A stretch of 64,000 bases of DNA from Planctomycetota bacterium (GTDB lineage: Bacteria > Planctomycetota > OFTM77). A program made the position numbers and the translations under genes. The stretch lies in NCBI GenBank assembly GCA_029260795.1, contig JAJDCO010000130.1:165912-229911 (forward strand), in the 5' to 3' direction. Under the pieces are notes generated by a model. It was not told where the DNA came from. It did no database searches and worked only from the letters and a program-made list of their open reading frames with translations. Positions 17,085-26,112 of the stretch are shown here, one piece after another (positions within the stretch are counted from its first letter, which is position 1; each line of letters opens with the position of its first letter).

Positions 17085-18059
17085 GTGTGGAGTCGCTCCA
17101 CCGTACGCTCCGTGAGGCCTCCGATGTTCTTCGGGTTGTTGCTGCTCCTCGGGTCGCCCTACTTCGCTGCCGCCGAGCCCGCGGCCGAGGTCGTCGTACT
17201 TGGCAACGTGCAGGACGCCGGCTTGCCGCAGCTCGGGTGTGAGCGCCGCTGCTGTGTCCGCGAGGATGGCGCACCGCAATCGCGTCGGTTCACGGCCTCG
17301 ATCGCGGTCGTGCTGCCCGCGTCGGGGCGCTCTTTTCTCTTCGACGCGACGCCCGACGTCCGGGAGCAGATCGCGCTCCTGAGCCGGCGCCCGAGCTACC
17401 AACGCCCGAACGCGCGCCGACCCGTCGACGGTGTCTTTCTCACCCATGCGCACATGGGCCACTACACCGGGCTGATGCACTTCGGGTTCGAGGCGATGGC
17501 GACCCGTGACCTGCCGGTCTACTGCTCCGAGCGCTTCGCCAGCTACCTGCGCGAGAACGGTCCTTGGAGCCAGCTCGTCTCCATGAGTAACATCGTCCCG
17601 ACCGCGATGATGCCGGGCGAGCCGCTTTCGCTGTCTGATGAAGTCTTGAGGGTGACGTCATTTCTGGTGCCGCACCGAGACGAGTACAGCGACACGGTCG
17701 GCTATCGCATCGAGGCGGGCGGCGAGTCCCTGATCTTCCTCCCGGACATCGATCGCTGGACCGAGGACATCGATGTGCGTCGCCTGGTCGAGGAGAACGA
17801 CCACGTCCTCGTCGATGCCACCTTCTACTCGAATGACGAGCTACCGGGTCGCGACCTCGCCGCCATCCCCCACCCGCGCATCGTCGACACGATGGCTTGC
17901 CTCGCCGATCTGCCCGCCGAGCGTCGAGCGCGCCTCCGCTTCACTCACCTGAACCACTCCAATCCGGCGTTGCAGCCAGGCTCGGAGTCGCGGCGAGCGA
18001 TCGAGGCCGCCGGCTTCCGCGTGGCGGAGACCGGCGACGTGATTCGGCTGGGACGCTAG
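17085..18059 (+). CDS. Exported MBL-fold hydrolase, PqqB-like
   Basis: 324 residues from a GTG. An ATG at 17124 would give a shorter signal peptide. The signal peptide is around 14-30. The metallo-beta-lactamase fold is shown by FLTHAHMGHYTGL (HxHxGH), SFLVPHRDEYSD, FLPDIDRW and a C-terminal FTHLNHSNP. The beginning VVVLGNVQDAGLPQLGC with nearby CC resembles the PqqB N-terminus. PqqB family members act in PQQ cofactor synthesis or, as here with a signal peptide and no pqq genes nearby, as stand-alone hydrolases. The stop overlaps that of the convergent lipoprotein gene. Role in PQQ synthesis is doubtful. Confidence 0.82.
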   Translation: MWSRSTVRSVRPPMFFGLLLLLGSPYFAAAEPAAEVVVLGNVQDAGLPQLGCERRCCVREDGAPQSRRFTASIAVVLPASGRSFLFDATPDVREQIALLSRRPSYQRPNARRPVDGVFLTHAHMGHYTGLMHFGFEAMATRDLPVYCSERFASYLRENGPWSQLVSMSNIVPTAMMPGEPLSLSDEVLRVTSFLVPHRDEYSDTVGYRIEAGGESLIFLPDIDRWTEDIDVRRLVEENDHVLVDATFYSNDELPGRDLAAIPHPRIVDTMACLADLPAERRARLRFTHLNHSNPALQPGSESRRAIEAAGFRVAETGDVIRLGR

Positions 18060-20944
18060 CGCACATGATACGAGAGTGCGATCGTGTCGAAGATCGCGAC
18101 ACGATCGTCGAACGAGTCGGCCTGGAAGTTCAGGCGTACGCGAATCCACGAAAGACCATCCAGCGTGTCGAGGTCCTCGACCCATCCGGTCGCGTCCCTT
18201 CCCGCGCCATCCGCATCGCCGTAGAACTCGACCCGAACCTGGGCACCCGATGGCTGTCGCATAAGCGGTGGCTCTAAGGCGATCTCGTCCCAATCGATCT
18301 TCGTGCCCGGACTCCCTGCCTCGGCCACGTAGTACGGCGACGTCGCGGTCGAATGCTTGCGAGCGAAACGGAATCGATGCAGGTAGAGGGCGCTGTCCCC
18401 GGGCACTTGCGGTGCCCCGCCCGGGATGCCCGTGGCGACGGTCAGTGTGAAGGGATCATGGACCGGGTTGGTTGCAGAGCCGACCGTATACACACGGCGG
18501 AACGGCGCCAGCGTCGGCAGCAGATTGATCTCGTAGCCGTTGAAGAGCCCGGCCAGTGGGTCGACCTGGACCCCGATGTCGATCAAGAGGTTGTCGCGCG
18601 CGTTGTACTGGAAAGGGCGTTCGAAGGCGGGATAGCGGTAGAAGAAAGGTGAGGGCGGCGAGTCGGTCACCTGCAGCAGATAGCTCGTCTCGGGAATCAC
18701 CGTGATGGGCGAGTCGCTCGGGTTGTTCGCGAACACGCTCGAGAGACCGGACCCGGGCGCATTCGGTTGCGGATTGACGCGGGTGTGCGATACGCGCATC
18801 TCGAAGCTTTGAAAGCGCGTCGGGAACAGAATGCCGTTGATCGGCGCCCACTCGAGTCCCTCGAGCTGCCAAGGTCCTTCGACTTGCGAGACACCGAGGA
18901 ACGCGGCCGGAACCACCGTTTGAAGACGCGCCCCCGCCGGGTTCAAGGGAGTCGTGACGCCGGGCGGGAAGTTCGGGAGCAACGCTCCCTGGTTTGGGTC
19001 CTTCAGGCTCCAGCTCCAACGACGCACGGGTCCGCCTGCCAGCAGACCGGCCGGTGCCTTCCGATCGTGCTCGTTTCGCGAGTCGTCGTCCCAAACGGAT
19101 CTCGAGTCGAAGGTCTCGACCACTGCCCGTGTGAAGTCTCCCGTCGACTCTTGCACCGTGAAGTCGAGGCGGAACACGTGATGCGGCCCGCGATCCTGGA
19201 ACAGGTTCGGCTCCAGAACGCCCCCCTCCAAGCCGTTGCCCGCGAGATCGCGGATGCCTTCGACCTCGAGCGTGAACGGATTGTCTGCGAGAAGAATCAA
19301 GACGTACGAGCGCGCCTTGGGGCCCCAGCCGTGCGGTGCCCGGGGAGGTCGGAACAGCACCGTGTGCAGGTCGGCATCGAGCTCGATCTGGCCGAACACC
19401 ACATCCTCCGGAAACTGGTGAGCGCTCTCGTCGGTCTCCAGAACGAAGAACGTCGAAAAGGCCCCCAGGCTGGTGGGATCGATCGGCTCGTTGAATCGCA
19501 CCCCGACCCTCGCCTGCGCCGCCACCTCCTCGACTCGGTCCAGCGTCCGATCGCGATAGGCGTAGGTCGCCACGACCTCGAGTCCACTCTCGACCTCGCT
19601 TCCGAGCTCGACCTTCCCTCGCAGACGCCCGCTTCGGTACTGGACCCAACCGCGCTGAATGCTCTCGTAGCTCGCCAAAACCAGGACACCAGGACTCACG
19701 TCGATCGGGAAGACCACACGACCCGAGATCTGGCCGGTCTGGTAGTCGATCCGGCCCCCGTCACCGAGCCCTCCCAGCGCATCATCCTGAACGACATTGC
19801 CGTCGTCCGCGCTCAAGCGAAGGCTGCCGGGCCGAATCGGGGCTTGGGTCAGCCGGTACGGGCCACCGGCGTCGAAGTCTTGCTCTCGACCCCCTTCGGT
19901 TACCTTGCCGGTCGATTCCCCGACGACCTCGAATCCGTTACTGAGCACACCGATATCGAAGCGCCCGTCGCCATCGAGGTCGAGCGGCTCGTCGGCGACG
20001 AAGCTCTCAGGCACCTCCTCGACTCCGATCCAGCTCCGGCCGGCTACGAGCGGCGCGTGCGCCAGGAAGCTCGGAGATCCCCCATCGAAGTCGATGACTC
20101 GTGAGTCAGTCCAACGACCCAATCGCTCTACAGGCACGCGGGTCAGATCGTCGGCGAAACTGGCGTCGGTCACGAGGACCTCGGCGAGGTCGATTCGCCC
20201 ACGATCGCGATCCGATCGATACTCTTGCCCACCGGACGTCACCAAGACCGGGCTCCTCGTATCAGGGAGATAGCCGCGGTACGGGTCGAAGTCTCCGCCG
20301 GATCGTAGCTGGAGTACGATATCCGACAAGCCGCGCTCGTCGTCCTCCCGACGAGGTCGGATCGGTCGGCCTCGCGAGTCTCGCACGCGCGCATTCCCCT
20401 CGGTGGGCAACACCAGCTCGAGGTTCGCGAAGCTAGCCGACCCGGAAGCCGGCAGACCCTCGAGACGCACCGGCAACCCGTGCTCACTCGCCTCCTCGAA
20501 ATCGATCACGGGATCGAGGATGAGCTGCGTGCCGTCGACACGATAGCGAACCGTGATCGCCGCTCCCGTCCGGCGATCACGCAGCCGCACCGACTGTCCG
20601 TCGATCGATGCCGAGTCGAGCGCCGCAGTGAAGCGCAGCACCAGTACTGCGTTGCGGGGTGCACGCGAGAAACCCGGCTCGCCCGTGCCGAGCACCTCGA
20701 GTGTCGTCCCCGGATCGAGGATCTCGAGGAGCTCGCCAGACTCCGAGTCTTCGAGCACGAGGCTGTCGGGCGGCAGGAGCAACTCTCCGTCCCCGGTCCG
20801 AACTTGGCGAGCGACCGCAACCGAGTCGAGCGTCAAGCTCGTCGATCCCGTCACCCCGCTCGAGCCGCTGCCTCCGCAGCTCGCGATCCCCAGCACCACT
20901 CCGAGCCATCCCCCGACCGCGCAGATACCGCATCGAGTCTTCAT
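18056..20944 (-). CDS. Large cell-surface lipoprotein of unknown function
   Basis: 962 residues. The lipobox IASC places the lipidated Cys at 23, followed by a Gly/Ser linker. Near 100-190 there is a Big_5/Ig-like segment (LVLRFTAALDSASIDGQSV), and around 480-590 a second one (GVRFNEPIDPTSLG, followed by FVLETDESAHQFP). The rest is beta-rich with many Asp and Gly and no catalytic motif. The ending (WIRVRLNFQADSFDDRVA) resembles long hypothetical surface lipoproteins found in planctomycetes. Codon use matches the neighbours. It is most likely an adhesion or structural envelope protein. The start follows a purine-rich stretch and the signal peptide supports it. Confidence 0.75.
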   Translation of the reverse strand: MKTRCGICAVGGWLGVVLGIASCGGSGSSGVTGSTSLTLDSVAVARQVRTGDGELLLPPDSLVLEDSESGELLEILDPGTTLEVLGTGEPGFSRAPRNAVLVLRFTAALDSASIDGQSVRLRDRRTGAAITVRYRVDGTQLILDPVIDFEEASEHGLPVRLEGLPASGSASFANLELVLPTEGNARVRDSRGRPIRPRREDDERGLSDIVLQLRSGGDFDPYRGYLPDTRSPVLVTSGGQEYRSDRDRGRIDLAEVLVTDASFADDLTRVPVERLGRWTDSRVIDFDGGSPSFLAHAPLVAGRSWIGVEEVPESFVADEPLDLDGDGRFDIGVLSNGFEVVGESTGKVTEGGREQDFDAGGPYRLTQAPIRPGSLRLSADDGNVVQDDALGGLGDGGRIDYQTGQISGRVVFPIDVSPGVLVLASYESIQRGWVQYRSGRLRGKVELGSEVESGLEVVATYAYRDRTLDRVEEVAAQARVGVRFNEPIDPTSLGAFSTFFVLETDESAHQFPEDVVFGQIELDADLHTVLFRPPRAPHGWGPKARSYVLILLADNPFTLEVEGIRDLAGNGLEGGVLEPNLFQDRGPHHVFRLDFTVQESTGDFTRAVVETFDSRSVWDDDSRNEHDRKAPAGLLAGGPVRRWSWSLKDPNQGALLPNFPPGVTTPLNPAGARLQTVVPAAFLGVSQVEGPWQLEGLEWAPINGILFPTRFQSFEMRVSHTRVNPQPNAPGSGLSSVFANNPSDSPITVIPETSYLLQVTDSPPSPFFYRYPAFERPFQYNARDNLLIDIGVQVDPLAGLFNGYEINLLPTLAPFRRVYTVGSATNPVHDPFTLTVATGIPGGAPQVPGDSALYLHRFRFARKHSTATSPYYVAEAGSPGTKIDWDEIALEPPLMRQPSGAQVRVEFYGDADGAGRDATGWVEDLDTLDGLSWIRVRLNFQADSFDDRVAIFDTIALSYHVR

Positions 20945-21266
20945 GAGTCACCTCCAGCATGTGACTGGAACGGCGTGGTGACCTGGTGCGGGTTCTCCTT
21001 GCCCCGCGGGCCCGAGGTCGACGCCGTGGCCTCCTCCGGTGACTTCACTCCCCAGCAGCAAGTCCGACGCCACATCCGGTGACGTCACTCGCGAAGCGTG
21101 CCTTCGCCCGCCTCGTACCGACGCGAGCTGCCGAAGCCACGGGCGATTGCGTGCGCGCGAACGATTCGCGCCAGCTCGCCACTTTTGCGACCGGTGACGC
21201 ACGATCACCGGGTCCGACGAGCGATGTCGCACGCACGACTGGCAGTAGATCGCTCGCTGCGCTCTC
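20945..21266. other. Intergenic region with repeated GGTGACGTCACT-like motifs
   Basis: No coding frame is convincing. The phrase CCGGTGACxTCACT occurs twice, the second copy containing the perfect ten-base palindrome GTGACGTCAC at 21079-21088, and a related GACCGGTGACG follows near 21190. It separates two same-strand genes and may hold the promoter and operator of the large lipoprotein gene. Confidence 0.4.
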
Positions 21267-22538
21267 TCAGCGATCCTCGGCGTCGCCGGGCGGCGGCTCG
21301 GCCGAGGCCGGCGTGCGGATCGTGAGCCCAAGCGAGCGAAACACCGAGCGCGGGATTCGCTCGCTCCCGAGATACGGCGAGAGCCGAATCGCCTGATCCA
21401 CCGCGCGCTCCGGACTCATCCGGTGAATCAGGAGCAGCGAGAGGAACGTGAAGTCGGCCAGGGCACTCGCATCCCAAGCAACGGTCGTTCGGTAGCCGGA
21501 GATGGGGAAGTTCGCACGGTCGCCGAGTGCGGCGTGAATGCGGGCCGGGGCGTCGCCTGCCATCATGCTGCAGCCCGACAGATGGAGGAGCTCGAGGTTG
21601 GGTACGTCTTTCAGTCCGGCGGCGATCTCCTCGGGACCGATCGTGCGGCCACCGACCGAGATGCCCTCGGTGGTGCCATGGGTCGACAGTAGCAGCACAA
21701 CGGGTTCGGCGAGGAAGGCGACTTCACGGCAGAAACGCTGCAGGTCCTCGACATCGTGGAAGAAGCGTTGTCGGACCGACACGTGACGTGCGGATCCCAT
21801 TGTGAAGTATCCCCGCAGCATGCTCCCGAAATCGTACTCGGGCTCCGAGAGGCCTGACTCCCAATGAGCCTCGAGGACCACGAGCCAGATGCGGTCTGGC
21901 TCAGGCATCACGCGCTTACCGGTCCAACGCGTCCAGCGCTCGCTCCCCTCCGTCCACCACCTTCCCGCGAACTGGCGTCCGTCCTCGGACAGCTCGAACC
22001 AGCCCTTTCCACTCGCCTCGGGCTCTTGGTACGTGAACTCCAGGCGCAGCCCTTCCACCCGACCTTCGATGCGGGAGCCGGGTGGAGAGGAGTAGACACC
22101 CGAGATCTTCTCGCCGTCCGCGTTGAATCTCAACCTCCCGTAGGTGGAGGCCCACAGGCCGGCGAAGGGATTGTCGACGCTCCGCGACTGGAGGAGCTCG
22201 CCGTCCCAGCTCTGCCAGGTGTCCGCTCCGTCGCGATGCCACCTGCCCTGGAACGCCTGGCCATCTTCCGAGAGCTCGAGCTCGCCTTCCCCGGTGACAT
22301 TTCCCTCGACGTAACGAAAGGGTAACCGCCTCTCGGTGATCCGGCCCTCGAGGCGACCGCGGCGATAGCTTCCTTCGACCCACGGTCCTCGCTGGTGAAT
22401 CTCCAGCTTGCCCGAAGGCGTTTGCCAGCTGCCGGCGAAGGACGCTTCTTCCTGGGCGATCAACCCGGGTGCGGCGACCATCCAGGCGAATGCCCAGACG
22501 CCGATGGACCAGAGACTCGTCGCCGCAAGATGTCGCAT
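21267..22538 (-). CDS. Secreted caspase-like (clan CD) protein with two MORN/lipocalin-like repeats
   Basis: 423 residues. A signal peptide (~1-28) is followed by two similar beta-rich repeats (about 33-110 and 123-205) sharing FAGSWQT / FAGLWAS, ELSEDGQAFQGRWH / ELSEDGRQFAGRWW and a TWxxWDG / RWTRWTG end. The C-terminal domain has hydrophobic strand + HG (VVLLLSTHGTTEG, H287) and hydrophobic strand + C (LELLHLSGCSMM, C323), the arrangement of the His/Cys dyad of clan CD peptidases (caspase, CHAT, gingipain types). The length between H and C (36 residues) suits that fold. Secretion is unusual for caspase-like proteins. Proteolytic activity and specificity are inferred only. Confidence 0.68.
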   Translation of the reverse strand: MRHLAATSLWSIGVWAFAWMVAAPGLIAQEEASFAGSWQTPSGKLEIHQRGPWVEGSYRRGRLEGRITERRLPFRYVEGNVTGEGELELSEDGQAFQGRWHRDGADTWQSWDGELLQSRSVDNPFAGLWASTYGRLRFNADGEKISGVYSSPPGSRIEGRVEGLRLEFTYQEPEASGKGWFELSEDGRQFAGRWWTEGSERWTRWTGKRVMPEPDRIWLVVLEAHWESGLSEPEYDFGSMLRGYFTMGSARHVSVRQRFFHDVEDLQRFCREVAFLAEPVVLLLSTHGTTEGISVGGRTIGPEEIAAGLKDVPNLELLHLSGCSMMAGDAPARIHAALGDRANFPISGYRTTVAWDASALADFTFLSLLLIHRMSPERAVDQAIRLSPYLGSERIPRSVFRSLGLTIRTPASAEPPPGDAEDR

Positions 22539-22606
22539 CGTCGTCGCCCTCGAAGAGCCTCCCGAGCCGCCGCCTGGGCTTCGATTCTACCTCAAACTCC
22601 TGCGGC

Positions 22607-24217
22607 TCACGGCGCGACACCTCCGAAGGCGACGCCCGTGAGGTCGGCCATGTCGCGCCGGAAGGTCGTCAAGTCGTCGGAGCGCAGCTGATCGAGGTGC
22701 GTATGACCACAAGCGCGTGCCAGGACTTGCATGAGCTCGACGGAGGCTTCGAAGAACCGAGCCAAGCGATCGGCGGCTTGCTCGATCGGCAGTCGTCGGC
22801 GCAGGTGGGGCTTCTGGGTGGCGATGCCGACCGGACAGTTGTTGGTATGGCAGGCTCGCATGGCGAGGCAACCGATAGCTTGCAGCGCGGAGTTCGAAAC
22901 GGCGACGCCGTCGGCACCGAGCGCCAAGGCCTTTGCGAAGTCCGCCGGCGATCGGAGCCCGCCGGTGATGATGAGGGTGACGTCGGAGCTGCCGGTCCGA
23001 TCCAGATGCCGCCGGGCTCGCGCCAGCGCCGCGACGGTCGGCACCGAGATGTTTTCTCGGAAGATCAAGGGCGCGGCACCCGTTCCACCGCCCCGGCCAT
23101 CGAGGATGACGTAGTCGACGCCGATCCGGAGCGCGGCATCGATGTCCTGCTCGACATGCTGAGCGGAGAGCTTGAAGCCGATCGGAATGCCTCCGGTGCG
23201 CTCTCGCACCTGAGCCGCGAAGTCTCGGTACTGATCCTCGTGCGTCCAATCGGGAAAGCGAGCGGGCGATATGGCGGGCTGACCGACCTTCAGCCCGCGC
23301 ACCGACGCGATCTTTTCGGTCACCTTGTGACCGGGGAGGTGCCCGCCGGTGCCGGTCTTCGCGCCTTGTCCGCCCTTGAAGTGGAACGCCTGCACGCGCT
23401 CGAGCTTCTCGAAGGCGAAGCCGAAGCGACCCGAGGCCAGCTCATAGAAGTAGCGGGAGCATTCGGCCTGCTCTTCGGGCAGCATGCCGCCCTCACCCGA
23501 GCAGATACCGGTTCCCGCCCGCTCGGCGCCGCGTGCCAAGGCGACCTTGGCCTCCTCGGACAACGCGCCAAACGACATGTCGCTCACGAACAGCGGAATG
23601 TCGAGGCGCAAGGGCTTCTGAGCGCGAGGACCTATGATGAGCTCGGTCCCGACCGGTACCTCATCGAGCTGAGGGAGGGTGGCGAGCTGTGCGGTCACGA
23701 ACTGCAGATCCTTCCAGTTGGGCAGCTCGGTTCCGGGCACTCCCATCGCCGCCGCCGGACCGTGATGGCCTGTCTTCTTCAGGCCGTCGCTGGCGAGCTG
23801 ATGGATGAGCGAGACGTGTGGCTCGAGGTCGGTCCCGTGCACGTCGGCGTAGTTGCCCTGGTAGGCGTCCCGTTGAAACGGCTGCGGGTTCTCCTTCTCC
23901 CAGGAGGCAATCTCCTCGGCATCGACCCACACCTGATCGCCCTCGACCCAAGCATTGAAGCGATGGAGTCGCTCGTCGTTGTTGTACTCGCTGATGCCAG
24001 TCTTGTAGCGGTAGTCCCACTGATGAACGCCGCAGATCAGGTTGTCGCCCTCGATGGATCCGTCCGCCAGCAAAGCGCCGCGATGATGGCAGCGGCCATA
24101 GAGCACCGAGACCTGATCGTCCCAACGGATGACGACGAGATCGACGTTCTCCACCAACGCGTAGGTCGGCTGCAGAGGTTCGAGCTCGTTCCAGCTCGAG
24201 ATCGCATGCTTGCGCAT
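22607..24217 (-). CDS. Rieske domain fused to FMN-binding glutamate synthase-like domain
   Basis: 536 residues from the ATG at 24217 (AAGGAG upstream); 14 upstream codons are in frame but unlikely. The N-terminal ~105 residues form a Rieske [2Fe-2S] domain with C43-x-H45 and C62-x2-H65 (GRCHHRGALL, CGVHQWDY). The rest matches the GltB FMN/cluster domain: GGMLPEEQAECSRY, FKGGQGAKTGTGGHLPG, LDGRGGGTGAAPL, and the [3Fe-4S] cysteines C-x5-C-x4-C ending CPVGIATQ. The GltB glutaminase domain is absent, so it cannot use glutamine-derived ammonia in the classic way. It is a flavin/iron-sulfur oxidoreductase of unknown substrate. The small gene 46 bases upstream probably belongs to the same unit. Confidence 0.88.
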   Translation of the reverse strand: MRKHAISSWNELEPLQPTYALVENVDLVVIRWDDQVSVLYGRCHHRGALLADGSIEGDNLICGVHQWDYRYKTGISEYNNDERLHRFNAWVEGDQVWVDAEEIASWEKENPQPFQRDAYQGNYADVHGTDLEPHVSLIHQLASDGLKKTGHHGPAAAMGVPGTELPNWKDLQFVTAQLATLPQLDEVPVGTELIIGPRAQKPLRLDIPLFVSDMSFGALSEEAKVALARGAERAGTGICSGEGGMLPEEQAECSRYFYELASGRFGFAFEKLERVQAFHFKGGQGAKTGTGGHLPGHKVTEKIASVRGLKVGQPAISPARFPDWTHEDQYRDFAAQVRERTGGIPIGFKLSAQHVEQDIDAALRIGVDYVILDGRGGGTGAAPLIFRENISVPTVAALARARRHLDRTGSSDVTLIITGGLRSPADFAKALALGADGVAVSNSALQAIGCLAMRACHTNNCPVGIATQKPHLRRRLPIEQAADRLARFFEASVELMQVLARACGHTHLDQLRSDDLTTFRRDMADLTGVAFGGVAP

Positions 24218-24263
24218 CAGGTCTTCGCTCCTTGGCTGTTCCTCGACACTCGGACCCACTCCA

Positions 24264-24693
24264 TCACAAGCGCTCGATTGCCTCGGGATCGATGGAGAGC
24301 CAGTTCACGCCGGCGCGACGCACAACCGATCCCGCGACTGACACGGGCTCCGCAACGAACGGTAGGACCTCTCGATGGACGGGGCCGCCCTCCTGTGAGG
24401 TCAGCACGTAGTGACGCTCCTTCCCCGAGGCATCGCGCACGACGAGAACGGGCGGGATGCCCCCCTCCAGGCAGATCTGCGCGCAAGCGCGATGCACGCG
24501 ACCGGCGCCCGGCTTCATCGCTCCGAGGTAGCACTTCGAGTCGACGATCTCGCCGCGCAGCGTCACCGTCCCTCGCGACGGAAGAGATCGTCTGGTCGGG
24601 CAGAGTACTCCGCAGACCGACGAGCTGAAACGAGATCGCGCTGAGCAGGCCCAACCCGACGTAGACGGCAAGCACCGAGAGCAAGACTGTCAT
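24264..24693 (-). pseudogene. Small membrane-anchored Cys/His protein, frame broken once
   Basis: From the ATG at 24693 (GGAGAT upstream) one frame gives a membrane helix (MTVLLSVLAVYVGLGLLSA, then ISFQLVGLRSTLPDQTISS). Near 24580 the protein-like sequence passes to another frame: GTVTLRGEIVDSKCYLGAMK, RACAQICLEGGIPPVLVV, ending SIDPEAIERL at 24264. The intact product would be about 143 residues. The conserved-looking Cys and His residues (DSKCYLGAM, VHRACAQIC) suggest metal or heme binding. Similar small proteins are known beside redox genes in planctomycetes, which is from memory only. The gene is either inactivated by a one-base indel or affected by a consensus error. Confidence 0.62.
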
Positions 24694-24888
24694 GAATGGA
24701 GATCTCCGCGTTCGAGCCCGAGGCTCACCGGGGACGCGCGGAGGCGACTTCCGCTGGATGCTCGGCACCGCGATTCGAGACATGAAGAAACCTGCGGCGG
24801 CCCTGCCCAGCGACCATACCGGCGAGTACGTCCGATGGACACCTTCGTGACTCCATCCGGTCGAGAATCGGCGAGCGAACCGACGCTC

Positions 24889-26112
24889 TCACTCTCGCCG
24901 AGCGACGCGCTCATCCAGCTCCGAGAGCCGCAAGCGCACTGAGACGATGTAGGGAGGATCTCCCTCGGTCCAGTGTCCGTAGGTCGTCGTGACGATCGTG
25001 CCGTCGGGAAGCAGCTCGACGCCGGGGTAGGCGCAGTCCGAGCCCTTGTGATTGTCCATCAGGCGAGCTCGGTACTGGCCCGGTCGACCGGCCACGATAT
25101 CATCGAACGAACCGACCCAAGCGACCCAGTCTCCCTCGGTGGGGCTGGTGCGGCCAGCCGGCGAGCGGTCGCGGAACGAGACGAAGAGCCGACCATCGGG
25201 GGCCGTGCACGCCGTGTGGCGGTCTCCCGTCAGCTCGTCGGGCAGCTCCCGAGGCGCGGACCACGTCCGGCCCTCGTCGTCCGAGAAGATCACATGAGAG
25301 TTCTTCCGGCGCGCGTTCTCGCGGAGCAGGACGGCGAGCCGCTTGCCATCCGGTGAGCGGAGAACCCCCGGCTCGCACAGGTGGATATCGCTCGAAGCGA
25401 AGATCGTCTCGGGCTCCGACCACGTCAGGCCACCGTCCGTCGAGCGCACCTGATACAGCGTCATCACGGTCGGCTTCTGACGCTGAGAGCCCGCTCGGAT
25501 GAAGCGGCCGTCGTCATGAAACAGCGCCAGATAGTGCCCGGGGCCGGGTCGTGTCTCGACGACCGAGGACATGACGACGATGCCGCCCCAGTCCCCCACC
25601 GGGCTCAGCTCGGTCCAGGCACCGCCTTCGTCTTCGCTCACGGCCATGCGCGCCGGATACAATCCCGAGAAGAGGATGATCCGCCGACAGCCCTCCGCAT
25701 CGACGACGCGGTGAAGAGTCGGAGTCTCCTTCGAGGTCGACCAGCTCTCGGGTGTCGGCAGACGATCGCTCCAGGTCCGGCCGCCATCCTCGCTGCGCTT
25801 GTAAACGATCGCACCTCGGCCGTGCCCCTTCGGGTACACGCAGAGCATCGTGCGGCCGTCCTCGAGGAGCAGCGTCGTCGGGTGCCCCAGGTATTGCCCG
25901 GCCTCCCGATCGATCACGACCTGACGCTGCGTCTCGGAAGCCAAGTCGATGAGCGGGATGTCGAACGGCTTCGCGGATTCGACGTCCTGGGCAGCAGCTG
26001 CGAAAGCACCGATCCCGAGCCAGCACGCTACGCCCAGAGCGGCAAGGTGCGGGGACGGAGGCCGGTCATGCTGGCTCGGAGGAGCCGGTGAAGCTGCCGA
26101 CCTCGTCGTCAT
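24889..26112 (-). CDS. Secreted sialidase-family (BNR/Asp-box) glycosidase
   Basis: 407 residues from the ATG at 26112, whose ATGA overlaps the stop of the preceding lipoprotein gene. The open frame upstream is a shadow of that gene. A signal peptide around 20-45 (LGVACWLGIGAFAAAA) precedes a six-bladed propeller with four Asp boxes: SEDGGRTWSD, SEDEGGAWTE, STDGGLTWSE and SDDEGRTWSA. Candidate active-site features are LGHPTTLLLEDGRTM at the start and YPGVELLPDGTIVTTTYG near the end. Exo-alpha-sialidases of this shape cleave terminal sialic acid or related sugars outside the cell. The exact sugar is uncertain, since many planctomycete members have no proven sialidase activity. Confidence 0.85.
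   Translation of the reverse strand: MTTRSAASPAPPSQHDRPPSPHLAALGVACWLGIGAFAAAAQDVESAKPFDIPLIDLASETQRQVVIDREAGQYLGHPTTLLLEDGRTMLCVYPKGHGRGAIVYKRSEDGGRTWSDRLPTPESWSTSKETPTLHRVVDAEGCRRIILFSGLYPARMAVSEDEGGAWTELSPVGDWGGIVVMSSVVETRPGPGHYLALFHDDGRFIRAGSQRQKPTVMTLYQVRSTDGGLTWSEPETIFASSDIHLCEPGVLRSPDGKRLAVLLRENARRKNSHVIFSDDEGRTWSAPRELPDELTGDRHTACTAPDGRLFVSFRDRSPAGRTSPTEGDWVAWVGSFDDIVAGRPGQYRARLMDNHKGSDCAYPGVELLPDGTIVTTTYGHWTEGDPPYIVSVRLRLSELDERVARRE

Noticed and set aside
22469..24628. 719-residue open frame on the plus strand
   Set aside because: It is antisense to the Rieske/GltS gene, has no domain pattern, and arises from GC-rich codon bias.
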